Shown here in pieces: positions 1 through 7,967 of a stretch of 64,000 bases of DNA. The number at the start of each line of letters is the position of its first letter. The first letter of the stretch is position 1. The stretch spans positions 620,001 to 684,000 of the forward strand of contig NZ_JAPPTI010000001.1 of the NCBI RefSeq assembly GCF_027587025.1, read 5' to 3'. This stretch comes from Vibrio sp. LaRot3 (GTDB lineage Bacteria; Pseudomonadota; Gammaproteobacteria; Enterobacterales; Vibrionaceae). The position numbers and the translations under genes are program-made. The notes beneath the pieces are model-generated. The model did no database searches, had not been told where the DNA came from, and saw only the letters and a list, made by a program, of their open reading frames with translations.

Positions 1-396
1 GTCTTGTAGGCCAACCATATCGAGCATGCGTGTGGCTTTAGCGATTTGCTGTTTTTTGTCGAGTCCGTTTAGCATCAACGGGTACGCAACGTTTTCAAGT
101 GCGCTCATTACGGGCACAAGGTTGAAACGCTGGAAAATAAAGCCCATTTGCGAGCGACGAATTCGCGCGGCTTGTTTAGGTGCTCGAGGAATTGCTTGGC
201 CATTTAGCGTGACATCGCCTTGGTATTGCATATCCAAAAGGCCAAGAATATTGAGTAGGGTGCTTTTCCCCGATCCTGATGGCCCACATAACGCGACCAT
301 CTCTCCGCTTTGTATTTCGCCAGAAACCGACTTAAGCGCAGGCACTGATTGGCTGCCTAGCTGGTAATGACGTTGGATGTTGTTGAACGTAATCAT
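1..396 (-). CDS. ABC transporter ATP-binding protein, LolD/MacB type (3' end outside window)
   Basis: The 132 visible residues are the N-terminal half of an ABC ATPase. A Walker A motif GPSGSGKST lies near residue 38, and the Q-loop region reads GFIFQRFNLVP. The stretch LIPVMSALENVAYPL-like wording that usually follows in LolD/MacB exporters is present as LVPVMSALENVAYPLML. This family powers lipoprotein or small-molecule export through FtsX-type permeases, which are not in the window. The ATG at 394-396 follows an AGGAGAG-like site (from ctctcctt on the plus strand). The next gene upstream, a periplasmic protein, ends 10 bases away, so the two are probably co-transcribed. The exact substrate cannot be told. 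The signature and Walker B motifs lie beyond the edge. Confidence 0.87.
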   Translation of the reverse strand, partial: MITFNNIQRHYQLGSQSVPALKSVSGEIQSGEMVALCGPSGSGKSTLLNILGLLDMQYQGDVTLNGQAIPRAPKQAARIRRSQMGFIFQRFNLVPVMSALENVAYPLMLNGLDKKQQIAKATRMLDMVGLQD

Positions 397-406
397 GAGG
401 CTCTCC

Positions 407-1057
407 TTAGCTTTGATTGCTCATTAGCTGCTGCATCGCCTGTGTTTGCTTATCTTTAACGTCGAGCTTTTCCATCGTGGTTAACCATTGCTTGGCTTGA
501 GGTAAGTCTTCTGCTCTTAGAGCAGCTTCAATGGCATAGCGATAAATCCAACTGGTTGCGGCAAAAGGTTGCTGTTCAAACTGAGGTTGAGCAAGCAGAG
601 TGAGGAACATGTCATAACCGCGCTCAAAGTGGTTGAACATATCGGGTAATGAAGTGTAAGTGGTCGCGGCCAGCGCCTGAGCAAGATAGGCTTCAGGAAT
701 GCCTTGTATGCGTTGTTGTTGGTCGATGGATTCAGGCAAAGTATCAATTAACCCAATACCTTTCGCGATTGTTGCAAGCCCTTGCTCAGTAAACTTCATT
801 TTATTCCAAGGCAGAAAAGCATCGCGGCCTTGCATGGTTTGAGTGCTACCTAAGTAGACTAAGGTCAATGGCTTCGCGCCTTGCTGGTCTATCAACTGGT
901 TTAATTGGCCGTAAACGGTATCGACCATGGCTTCGTCGCCTTCTGCTGCAAGGTTATAGTTGCTTAATATCTCTGGTGTTGGGTTTGCAAGTAGCGGAGT
1001 GCTTACAAGGCTTGCGCTGATTAACGCTGCCGATAGAAGAGTTTTAACTGTGTTCAT
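407..1057 (-). CDS. Putative periplasmic protein of unknown function
   Basis: 216 residues starting MNTVKTLL, with a clear signal peptide (hydrophobic core around residues 5-20, likely cleavage after PLLA). The mature part is mostly helical and rich in Gln, Leu and Ala. I recognise no catalytic motif. The ATG at 1055-1057 was preferred to an upstream ATG because AAGGA stands about 9 bases before it and the signal peptide begins there. It sits just upstream of the ABC ATPase gene in the same direction, so it may be the periplasmic partner of that exporter. That role is inferred from position only. Confidence 0.75.
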   Translation of the reverse strand: MNTVKTLLSAALISASLVSTPLLANPTPEILSNYNLAAEGDEAMVDTVYGQLNQLIDQQGAKPLTLVYLGSTQTMQGRDAFLPWNKMKFTEQGLATIAKGIGLIDTLPESIDQQQRIQGIPEAYLAQALAATTYTSLPDMFNHFERGYDMFLTLLAQPQFEQQPFAATSWIYRYAIEAALRAEDLPQAKQWLTTMEKLDVKDKQTQAMQQLMSNQS

Positions 1058-1268
1058 CGCTCGAATCCTTAAGACAATGTATTGGGTAAGTGATGCCAGA
1101 ATAAGGAAGTGATGAGTAGGGGGCTGACCAATGAGACAAATGGTCAAATTCAGCGATAAGCGGTTAAACCAAAGGATGAGCTGCGCGGGGAGGATTTATC
1201 GATTACAAACAACCGAGCAACAGAAGCGCGAGTTGCTCGCATTGGTTGATATGTCGTTAAGTAGGAAT

Positions 1269-1292
1269 AACGCCAAAGTGTGCTTTGGCGTT
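1269..1292. terminator. Hairpin at the end of the Tag-like gene
   Basis: The arms aacgccaaag and ctttggcgtt form a 10-bp stem with a 4-base loop just after the stop of the minus-strand gene ending at 1299. The following T-rich run on the minus strand is short, so termination may be partial. Confidence 0.45.
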
Positions 1293-1298
1293 ATTGAA

Positions 1299-1988
1299 TT
1301 ATACTCGGTTATCGCCACTACTAAATGCGATAACTTGGCTGATATGGGTCAGGCTTCGTCCACTTTCTTGCTGCCAATGAGCAAAGGCTTGGTTACAAGC
1401 TTGCAGTGATTTTTTGGTATCCCTGCCACCTTCTATGATCTTATAGCTGCGCAGATACGCTTCTACATCTGATGATAAGATGAAGGTGTCTACCCCCATT
1501 TGGCGCAGAGCATAGGGGCCAGTATTTCCGCCTAAGCGTTTACCGTGTTTTTTCATATATAGCCACAAGTCGGTAATGTTTTCTTTTGGCCAATTGGCGA
1601 CCATTTTGCCAAACGAGCCATGCTCAATACTGGCTTCATGAATCATTCTCGCGTTGTCAGCGATCGACATTACTTTGGTCAGATGGCGAATGATGCGCTT
1701 ATCAGTGGCTTTATGTTCCCACTGTTCGTCAGACAACATAAGTAATGGCTCAACCTTGAAGCCGAAAAACAGTTCTTCAAAGTTTGGCCATTTATTACGA
1801 ACGACTTTCCAAGAGATACCCGACTGGAACACTTTCATTGAAAATGCTGACAACCAGCGATCATTGGGGATCGATTGAATGTCGCTTGAACTCAAAGAGG
1901 GGGATAGCAGCATTTCAAGTTGATCTTCGCCACCTTTGCGTTCTGCGGCTCTTTGATAGATATCTGCAAACTTTTCTAAATGCATCAT
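1299..1988 (-). CDS. DNA-3-methyladenine glycosylase I (Tag) family protein, divergent
   Basis: 229 residues. The segment around residues 45-85 (AFSMKVFQSGISWKVV, then WPNFEELFFGF) matches the Pfam Adenine_glyco (Tag) fold, a helix-hairpin-helix glycosylase that removes 3-methyladenine from DNA. Further on, GGNTGPYALRQMGVDTFILS is like the family's C-terminal half. Tag of E. coli has a zinc snap made from N-terminal Cys/His and C-terminal His/Cys, and a Glu before the GLSW motif. Here neither the zinc ligands nor that Glu is evident (Lys stands in the equivalent place), so the activity may differ. Two ATGs are in tandem; AAAGGCAG precedes them. It is a stand-alone gene between two hairpins. 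Confidence 0.78.
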   Translation of the reverse strand: MMHLEKFADIYQRAAERKGGEDQLEMLLSPSLSSSDIQSIPNDRWLSAFSMKVFQSGISWKVVRNKWPNFEELFFGFKVEPLLMLSDEQWEHKATDKRIIRHLTKVMSIADNARMIHEASIEHGSFGKMVANWPKENITDLWLYMKKHGKRLGGNTGPYALRQMGVDTFILSSDVEAYLRSYKIIEGGRDTKKSLQACNQAFAHWQQESGRSLTHISQVIAFSSGDNRV

Positions 1989-2025
1989 GGCTGCCTTTGT
2001 ATTGAAAAAACGGTGCTGAAAATTA

Positions 2026-2046
2026 AGCCAGAGCTAAGCTCTGGCT
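2026..2046. terminator. Terminator hairpin after the dsbA-like gene
   Basis: The arms agccagagc and gctctggct form a perfect 9-bp stem with a 3-base loop. A TTTT run follows on the plus side and TTAATTTT on the minus side. It lies 9 bases beyond the stop of the dsbA-like gene. Confidence 0.7.
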
Positions 2047-2054
2047 TTTACTGA

Positions 2055-2654
2055 TTACAGCGTAAGTAAGTAGTTTACTAGCTGGTTGTATTCATCAAAG
2101 CTTTGGATTTTGTCAGCGACTACGATGTACTTGTCATTGACAACAACGGCAGGAACACCGCGTAGGGTACTTTTCTTGAATTTTTGGTCATACTTTTTCA
2201 TTTTCATTTCAACCGCTTTGCTGTTGTAAGCAAGATCATAAGCTGTACTGCTTACTCCATTGTCGATGAATACCTGACGTAGTTCTTGTTCAGTTCTTGG
2301 TGGCTGACGTTTGATATGAATTTGCTCGAACATAGCAGGGACCATACGCTCTTCTACCTGTAGCTCTGCGATGGTCGCATAGGCTTTCACCATCGGTTTC
2401 GCCATTTCTCCGCCCATAAATCCAACGTGCACTTTTTCAAAGGTGACTTCTGGGTCAAGCGTTGGTTTCAAGTTCTTAACGATAGATTCAAAACGAAAAC
2501 AGTGCGGGCAATAGAACGAGAAATACTCCGTCACGGTTGGTGATTTTGATTTTGGACCTTTGATCGTCGTGTAGTAAGTGCCTTCTTCGAATTGAGTTGC
2601 ACTTGCGCCAAATGAAATCAGTAATGCAGCGAATGCGGTGATCAGTTTTTTCAT
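2055..2654 (-). CDS. Thiol:disulfide interchange protein, DsbA paralogue
   Basis: 199 residues with a signal peptide (cleavage after ASA near residue 19), so it is periplasmic. The thioredoxin fold carries the DsbA active site CPHC near residue 50 (FYCPHCFRFE) and the cis-Pro region GVPAVVVNDKY near residue 165. DsbA introduces disulfides into exported proteins and is re-oxidised by DsbB. The usual Vibrio dsbA is, as I recall it, linked to other genes; this copy instead follows a small Cys-containing secreted protein, so it is probably a second, specialised copy. The ATG at 2652-2654 follows AGGA. A terminator follows the gene. Confidence 0.88.
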   Translation of the reverse strand: MKKLITAFAALLISFGASATQFEEGTYYTTIKGPKSKSPTVTEYFSFYCPHCFRFESIVKNLKPTLDPEVTFEKVHVGFMGGEMAKPMVKAYATIAELQVEERMVPAMFEQIHIKRQPPRTEQELRQVFIDNGVSSTAYDLAYNSKAVEMKMKKYDQKFKKSTLRGVPAVVVNDKYIVVADKIQSFDEYNQLVNYLLTL

Positions 2655-2697
2655 GGTAATTCCTAATTATATGATTGATAAGTGATGACAAATGAAA

Positions 2698-3051
2698 TTA
2701 GGAAAATCGTTTTGGGGGGCGCATTAATGTTTGTGGGCGAGAAATCGTTTTTCCGATCGGCTCTCGGCCAATCAGTGCAAGTGTGGATGGGGCAAGCTGC
2801 CAACAGAACGATACGGTTTCACTCGGCAACTTAGTAATGCAGACAGATGAGCATCCTTGATGATTCACTTCTCGTTTGTGCTCTGGTGAATCAGGGCACT
2901 CTGTGCCATCGCTAAGGTGCTCAGCGTGTGGTTGGGGCATTATAGGGGAAGCAACCGTTGGGCTTGCTTGCACAGTCGAAATCGCACTCAACCACAGTAG
3001 GCTGAATGCGCAAATCTGAGCAATCAATAAATGGCGTTGTTCCTTAAGCAT
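2698..3051 (-). CDS. Small secreted Cys/His-containing protein, unknown
   Basis: 117 residues with an N-terminal hydrophobic segment (residues about 8-28, cleavage near VQA). The mature part has several His (HAEH, HKREVNH) and Cys (ECPD, GCSSVC, FCW), and ends in a basic PPKRF tail. I cannot assign a family. Small secreted proteins with this makeup are sometimes linked to copper handling, but nothing here proves it. AAGGAAG stands before the ATG. It lies 43 bases upstream of the dsbA-like gene and 72 bases downstream of the long Hsp70 gene, all on one strand. Its cysteines could be substrates of that DsbA paralogue (inference). Confidence 0.65.
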   Translation of the reverse strand: MLKEQRHLLIAQICAFSLLWLSAISTVQASPTVASPIMPQPHAEHLSDGTECPDSPEHKREVNHQGCSSVCITKLPSETVSFCWQLAPSTLALIGREPIGKTISRPQTLMRPPKRFS

Positions 3052-3123
3052 TTATGCTTCCTTGACCCTATCTAGTGCAAAGTATTACAAATATGAAGCT
3101 GTCCTAATAGACAGCCTCAATTG

Positions 3124-5949
3124 CTATTGGTTCACCAATGTTAAACCACTTGGCAGTGCATCACCAAACACACGTTTCGATTCTGATTCAGAAAGCGCTT
3201 TGACTTCACTAACCAGTGCTAGCCATGTATCTGGAACTTTGCTTTGCTTGAGCTTTTCAATCACTTGTTCACGGAAGTGATCAGAAATGTCGAACAGACG
3301 ATCGCCCGTTTTACGACATATCATCACTGCGGCAAAGGCGATCATTGGCTCTTTTTGCCAGTTTTGCTCGAGAAGCTTTGGCAGCCATTGTTCGGCTTGC
3401 TCACGCGAGACGACATTGTGTTGACTACCGTAAAGTGGAGTACGAGAGGCTAAGCGACCAACCGCCCACCAGTGAGCTTGTTGGAACTGGTTATGGTTCA
3501 TCGCTTTGCTCAAGAACCATGAGCTAAGAAGAACTTTGTCTTCAACATCTAAGTGTTCTAGTGAAGCGGCAAGGCGAACCATAGATTCATAACCTTGCTC
3601 TTGCGCCGCTTTCATCGACTGAGGGTTCTTCATCGCACCCGGATGCAGATATTTGGCGATATCCGCTAAGATGGTTTCTTGTTGCTCTTGATTTAAGCCG
3701 CCCGCAACGCGGCGCCAGAATACCCACCAATCGGTCCAGCCTTGGTGGTTTTTAAACTGGATACCTTGTTGGTAAAGTGACCAAATTTGTTCCATACGCC
3801 AACTATCGGTGGCATCACCAAACCCCGGACGCATCGCAAAACCCGCAAGGCGGAGCCAGTTTTTTTCATGCGCTTCAGAGCGGCGACGACGTTTACGTCC
3901 GGTAGCAAAGCTATCGAAAAGTTGGCGTAGAGTGGTGAAGTCCCATTCGTCGCGTTTTCCTAGCTTTCGCTCCAGTTCTTTAGCGAGTGTTTTGATCTCT
4001 TTTCCATCACCGCTTTTTTTGTTGCCACTGTAAATACGCGCGATTAGCTCTTTACAGTGAATAAGGTTCGGGTGTTGCTCATGCTTTGATTCGTCTTCCG
4101 CTTTTTGATTGCGAACTTCAAACTCTAATTCCCAACGCTGGTTATCGTCTTCAACGCTAACGCATTCCATTTTCAGCGTGCCGACTTCAGTGAGTTGGCA
4201 AGCGAGTTGAACTTCGACACGCTCTTTCTGGTTGGCTTTCAGCTCAGCACCTTGGCTTTCCAACGTTGAAATATAGGGTGGCAGCGGCGCAAATAGGTCT
4301 GGGTCGATATCTGCCATGACCCCATTTTGAATCGCAAGGTTATTGGTGAGCGAATCGTGCGTTGAGGTCAGGAGGTTAAATCGCACAGGTTCACCTAATG
4401 TGAGTGAGAAACGGCGACCACTTAGGCGGATTTCTTGGCCTTCTTCTGTTCCTTTAGCGAGTAAACATAGCGCTTTGCCGAGTTTGTTTTTCTCGGGCAA
4501 ATGTAAGAAGTAAGAGCGCGCTGCACCACCACCAATTTTAAGCTGCGCCCCACGGCGAGCTTTACCAAAAGCAACGGCGCCAAGTGCCACTGACCAGTCA
4601 GGGTGCGGGTTATCAAGTACGGTGACTGGAGCGCCTCGCCAATTGCAGAGAAGGCTTGTGACGCGCTCAGTCACTAATTCACTGTTAAACACACCACCGT
4701 TAAGTAGCAAACCAACAGGAACCGCAGCGCCTTGCGAGGCTTCTGTTCCTAGTGCCGCATGGCTTACTTGTTGATGCTGGGTTAAGAACTCGGCAACGTG
4801 TTTACTGACCGCAGGGTCGGCCACATAAGGCAAACCGAACTCTACGACAGCGCTGCGGCGCTTATCAGGTAGTTGATCGAATGAGCTTAACGGGAAAAAG
4901 CCATCAAGGGCGATTTGATGCACTTCTTGTTTGCTTAAATCGATACTCTTGGTACCGCCCAGTAATTTCGAACCGCTGCCCAGCATCGTGATTTTTACTT
5001 GCTCTGGCGCATTGGCTGACAGCAAGTTCTCTTTGGCTCTGCGGGTTTGTTGGATAAGCTTGGTTAAGCTAGCAGCGTTAAGTTTCTTACTTTGATTGAA
5101 GCGTTGCTCTGCAAGATGGGCTAATGCAAGGTCAAGGTTATCACCACCTAACATTAAGTGTTCACCTACGCCGATACGATCTAGAGATAGTTCTTTCTCG
5201 CTGTGATCATCTGGCTGAGTAAATGTCGCTTCAATTAAACTCAAGTCGGTGGTACCGCCACCGACGTCTGCCACCAAAATGAGGGGGAGCTGTTGCAACT
5301 CTTCTGCGGCAGTTTGCTGGTGGCGCGCGTACCAGTCGTAGCAGACGGCTTGCGGTTCTTCGAGCAAGACGATTTTATGTAATCCCGCCAGCTCTGCTGC
5401 TTCAAGAGTCAGCTTTCGTGCTGTCTCATCAAATGATGCCGGCACAGTAACGACAACTTCTTGATCCTCAAGTTTGTTACTTGGGTTGCGGTAGTTCCAC
5501 GCTTGGCGAATGTGGTTTAGGTAACTGGCACTGGCGATGACGGGAGACACTTTCTCAACGTCGCTAGCGCCTGCCCATGGCAATATTTCAGAATGGCGAT
5601 CAACCGCTTGGTGTGAGAGCCAGCTTTTGGCACTGGAAACTTGTCGGCCTTCGACTTTCGCGCCAAGCTCTCTCGCCCATTCGCCAATGATGACTTGGTC
5701 AATATCGCCGCTTACGGGGCTTGGTTGCCACGGAAGCGTAAGATCTGAGGAGGCAATTTGCCCTTTCGCTGGATGGTAGCGAAAAGAGGGCAGTAATGGC
5801 TTACGAACGACTTCGCCCGGACCAATCAGCTGGTCTATGTCGAATAGGTTTACTTGGGAGTGTTGCAGATCGTCGGTAATTTCACAGAATGCGACGACAG
5901 TGTTTGTCGTACCTAAATCAATACCAACGAGAAAACGAGGAGATGCCAT
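3124..5949 (-). CDS. Hsp70 family protein with long C-terminal extension
   Basis: 941 residues. The N-terminal Hsp70 ATPase domain is clear: IDLGTTNT near residue 10, VTVPASFDETAR near 168, LLEEPQAVCYDW near 195, VADVGGGTTDLS near 226, LMLGGDNLD near 265 and LLNGGVFNS near 415. Residues 1-620 align by eye along their whole length with the neighbouring 633-residue Hsp70. Residues about 621-941 are an extra, mainly helical, Trp- and Lys-rich extension that the neighbour lacks (I believe the Pfam DUF3731 type). No DnaK-style EEVD tail is seen. The start at 5949 (MASPRFLVG) follows AGAGG; an earlier in-frame ATG 30 bases upstream looks less likely. Client and function are unknown. The gene is third in an operon with the second Hsp70 and a DUF2760 protein. 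Confidence 0.9.
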   Translation of the reverse strand: MASPRFLVGIDLGTTNTVVAFCEITDDLQHSQVNLFDIDQLIGPGEVVRKPLLPSFRYHPAKGQIASSDLTLPWQPSPVSGDIDQVIIGEWARELGAKVEGRQVSSAKSWLSHQAVDRHSEILPWAGASDVEKVSPVIASASYLNHIRQAWNYRNPSNKLEDQEVVVTVPASFDETARKLTLEAAELAGLHKIVLLEEPQAVCYDWYARHQQTAAEELQQLPLILVADVGGGTTDLSLIEATFTQPDDHSEKELSLDRIGVGEHLMLGGDNLDLALAHLAEQRFNQSKKLNAASLTKLIQQTRRAKENLLSANAPEQVKITMLGSGSKLLGGTKSIDLSKQEVHQIALDGFFPLSSFDQLPDKRRSAVVEFGLPYVADPAVSKHVAEFLTQHQQVSHAALGTEASQGAAVPVGLLLNGGVFNSELVTERVTSLLCNWRGAPVTVLDNPHPDWSVALGAVAFGKARRGAQLKIGGGAARSYFLHLPEKNKLGKALCLLAKGTEEGQEIRLSGRRFSLTLGEPVRFNLLTSTHDSLTNNLAIQNGVMADIDPDLFAPLPPYISTLESQGAELKANQKERVEVQLACQLTEVGTLKMECVSVEDDNQRWELEFEVRNQKAEDESKHEQHPNLIHCKELIARIYSGNKKSGDGKEIKTLAKELERKLGKRDEWDFTTLRQLFDSFATGRKRRRRSEAHEKNWLRLAGFAMRPGFGDATDSWRMEQIWSLYQQGIQFKNHQGWTDWWVFWRRVAGGLNQEQQETILADIAKYLHPGAMKNPQSMKAAQEQGYESMVRLAASLEHLDVEDKVLLSSWFLSKAMNHNQFQQAHWWAVGRLASRTPLYGSQHNVVSREQAEQWLPKLLEQNWQKEPMIAFAAVMICRKTGDRLFDISDHFREQVIEKLKQSKVPDTWLALVSEVKALSESESKRVFGDALPSGLTLVNQ

Positions 5950-5992
5950 ACAAACCTCTGCTTTGGTCAAACAGACCAATACCTAAAAGAAA

Positions 5993-6013
5993 GGCACCCA
6001 TAGTTTGGGTGCC
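5993..6013 (-). terminator. Hairpin between the two Hsp70 genes
   Basis: The arms ggcaccca and tgggtgcc form a stem with a 5-base loop, followed by TTTCTTTT on the minus strand. It lies in the 74-base gap between the Hsp70 genes and could lower expression of the downstream, longer one by partial termination. Confidence 0.5.
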
Positions 6014-6023
6014 ATTGGCTTAA

Positions 6024-7925
6024 TTATGCTTGTTCAATGTTGCTTTTAGAATCTTCACGGACATCAAACTCAACGTGCCATTTTTGGCCGTTGTCTGCCG
6101 CGATGGCTTCTAAGTAAAGGGTACCGAGCTCAGTTACTCGTGAAGCGAGCGTGACAGGAACCACTTCACCTTGTTTACGACCTTCAGAAACCGGCAGCGT
6201 TACTTGAATCTCTGGTAGTTCTTCAAGCTCTTCTGGCGCCCAGTGGTAAAGGTGAGTACCAGCCTCATCTTCACGACGAACCGTTGAACCGAAGAATTGG
6301 AAGTGAACAGGTTCGCCGATGATCAAACCAAATTCTTGGCTTGGCACATCCACACTCGAACCTTCTTCCATGCCGAATGGTGCAACACACAGTGCTTCAA
6401 GTGGTGGTGCCATCCCCGGAATCGCTGGCATCGCACTTTCGATACCCACATAGTAGCTAGACGCAATACCGCCACGAATACGAACGCCTTGGCCACGACG
6501 TACAGAGCCGTAATAAGACGCACCGCTTGCAACCGCAAGATCCAAGTCAACACCCGTTAGACGTTTTGGTAACTCTGCATCTGCTTCAATTAGCCATTCA
6601 CCGATGGTCTCTTCAAGACGGTTTGCTAGAAGTCCAGATTTCAGCACACCACCGTTAAATAGAATTGCGGTTGGTTTGATGAAGTCAGCGCTTGGAGCTG
6701 GTTCAGAACCTGGCATGCCCGGCATATTTGCAAATGGATTGAAGTCTTGCGCAGGCGCAGATTCTTCACCAGAAAGGGCATTCGCTTGCTTAGTTAGGAA
6801 AGCAGCGATGTGGCGTGTAATGCCAGCATCTTGCGCATAAGGTAAGCCCATTTGTGTTAGTGCGCCACGCGCTTTTTGTACGGGATGCTCGCTTACTGCA
6901 ACTTTAGGGAAGAAACCATCAACCAAAGTTTGCTGAACTTCTTGTTGAGTCAGCTCTGTTTTTAGCGTTGCGCCTAATAGTTTTGAACCACGGCTTGGCA
7001 CTACGATTGGCACAGATTGCAGTTCGCTATCGTTAAGCAGCGCTTCTTTTGCATCACGACAAGCGTGTGTCATTGCTTGAACTTGCCACGGTTGAAGATC
7101 TTTACCTTCTTGAGCAAGTTTCGTTTTTAGTCGGTAGGCGAGAGCCAAATCCATGTTGTCACCGCCAAGTAGGATGTGCTCACCTACAGCGATGCGGTTA
7201 AGAGTTAGGTTACCGTCATCTTCAGTCACTTCGACTAAAGAAAGGTCGGTTGTACCACCACCGATATCGACCACTAATACGATGTCACCAACGCTGACTT
7301 CATCACGCCATTTATCGTTGCTGTTGTCGATCCAGTTGTACAGTGCCGCTTGAGGTTCTTCTAGCAAGGTTAAGTGTGCTAGACCGACGTTTCGAGCTGC
7401 TTCTGCGGTAAGATCGCGTGCGGCTGGGTCAAATGACGCAGGAACGGTAATCGTTACGTCTTGCTCGGTTAGGTCATGCTCTGGATGAGTATGATTCCAA
7501 GCTTGTTTAAGATGTTCTAGGTAAAGCTCAGTCGCTCGAAGTGGTGAAACTTTCTCAACTTCTTCTGGGCTACCTGCTGGCAAAAATGCATCACGACGGT
7601 TTACGCCGCCGTGGCAAAGCCAAGATTTCGCACTTGCGATCAAACGAATAGGTGTTTTAGAACCAAGGTTACGCGCAATGGCACCAACCAGTGCGGTTGG
7701 CTCGCTAGACCAAGGCAATACGCGCGATGATGGGTTCATCTCATGTTCGTGAGGTTGATATAGGAACGAGCCAAGTTGGCTGCGAGTTTCTACTGTGCCC
7801 GGCGCAGTTAACTGTGCGATTGGCATTACTTCAACCTGTGCGTTTTCATCTGTCGTGTCTAGGTAAGACAGAACGCAGTGTGTGGTACCTAAGTCGATAC
7901 CAACACTAAATTTTGCTTGTTGCAT
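6024..7925 (-). CDS. Hsp70 family protein (short paralogue)
   Basis: 633 residues with the Hsp70 nucleotide-binding motifs: IDLGTTHC near 10, VPASFDPAARD near 161, LLEEPQAALYNW near 187, VDIGGGTTDLSLVE near 219, ILLGGDNMD near 251 and LFNGGVLKS near 422. A Met/Pro/Gly-rich insert (residues about 385-415, with NPFANMPGMPG) interrupts the ATPase domain. The C-terminal third is beta-rich, like a substrate-binding domain, and ends where the longer paralogue goes on into its extension. It is cytoplasmic. It lies 42 bases after the DUF2760 gene and before the long Hsp70, so the three probably work together. No DnaJ or GrpE gene is nearby. Confidence 0.92.
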   Translation of the reverse strand: MQQAKFSVGIDLGTTHCVLSYLDTTDENAQVEVMPIAQLTAPGTVETRSQLGSFLYQPHEHEMNPSSRVLPWSSEPTALVGAIARNLGSKTPIRLIASAKSWLCHGGVNRRDAFLPAGSPEEVEKVSPLRATELYLEHLKQAWNHTHPEHDLTEQDVTITVPASFDPAARDLTAEAARNVGLAHLTLLEEPQAALYNWIDNSNDKWRDEVSVGDIVLVVDIGGGTTDLSLVEVTEDDGNLTLNRIAVGEHILLGGDNMDLALAYRLKTKLAQEGKDLQPWQVQAMTHACRDAKEALLNDSELQSVPIVVPSRGSKLLGATLKTELTQQEVQQTLVDGFFPKVAVSEHPVQKARGALTQMGLPYAQDAGITRHIAAFLTKQANALSGEESAPAQDFNPFANMPGMPGSEPAPSADFIKPTAILFNGGVLKSGLLANRLEETIGEWLIEADAELPKRLTGVDLDLAVASGASYYGSVRRGQGVRIRGGIASSYYVGIESAMPAIPGMAPPLEALCVAPFGMEEGSSVDVPSQEFGLIIGEPVHFQFFGSTVRREDEAGTHLYHWAPEELEELPEIQVTLPVSEGRKQGEVVPVTLASRVTELGTLYLEAIAADNGQKWHVEFDVREDSKSNIEQA

Positions 7926-7967
7926 GGTGTTCTCTTTGGTGCTTAATTTTGCTGCTGGAGTGCTGTA

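Noticed and set aside
26..367. Open frame on the plus strand across the ABC ATPase
   Set aside because: The minus strand has full Walker A and Q-loop motifs; the plus frame has no recognisable features.
1131..1409. Plus-strand frame of 92 codons
   Set aside because: It overlaps the end of the Tag-like gene, has no ribosome site and no family features.
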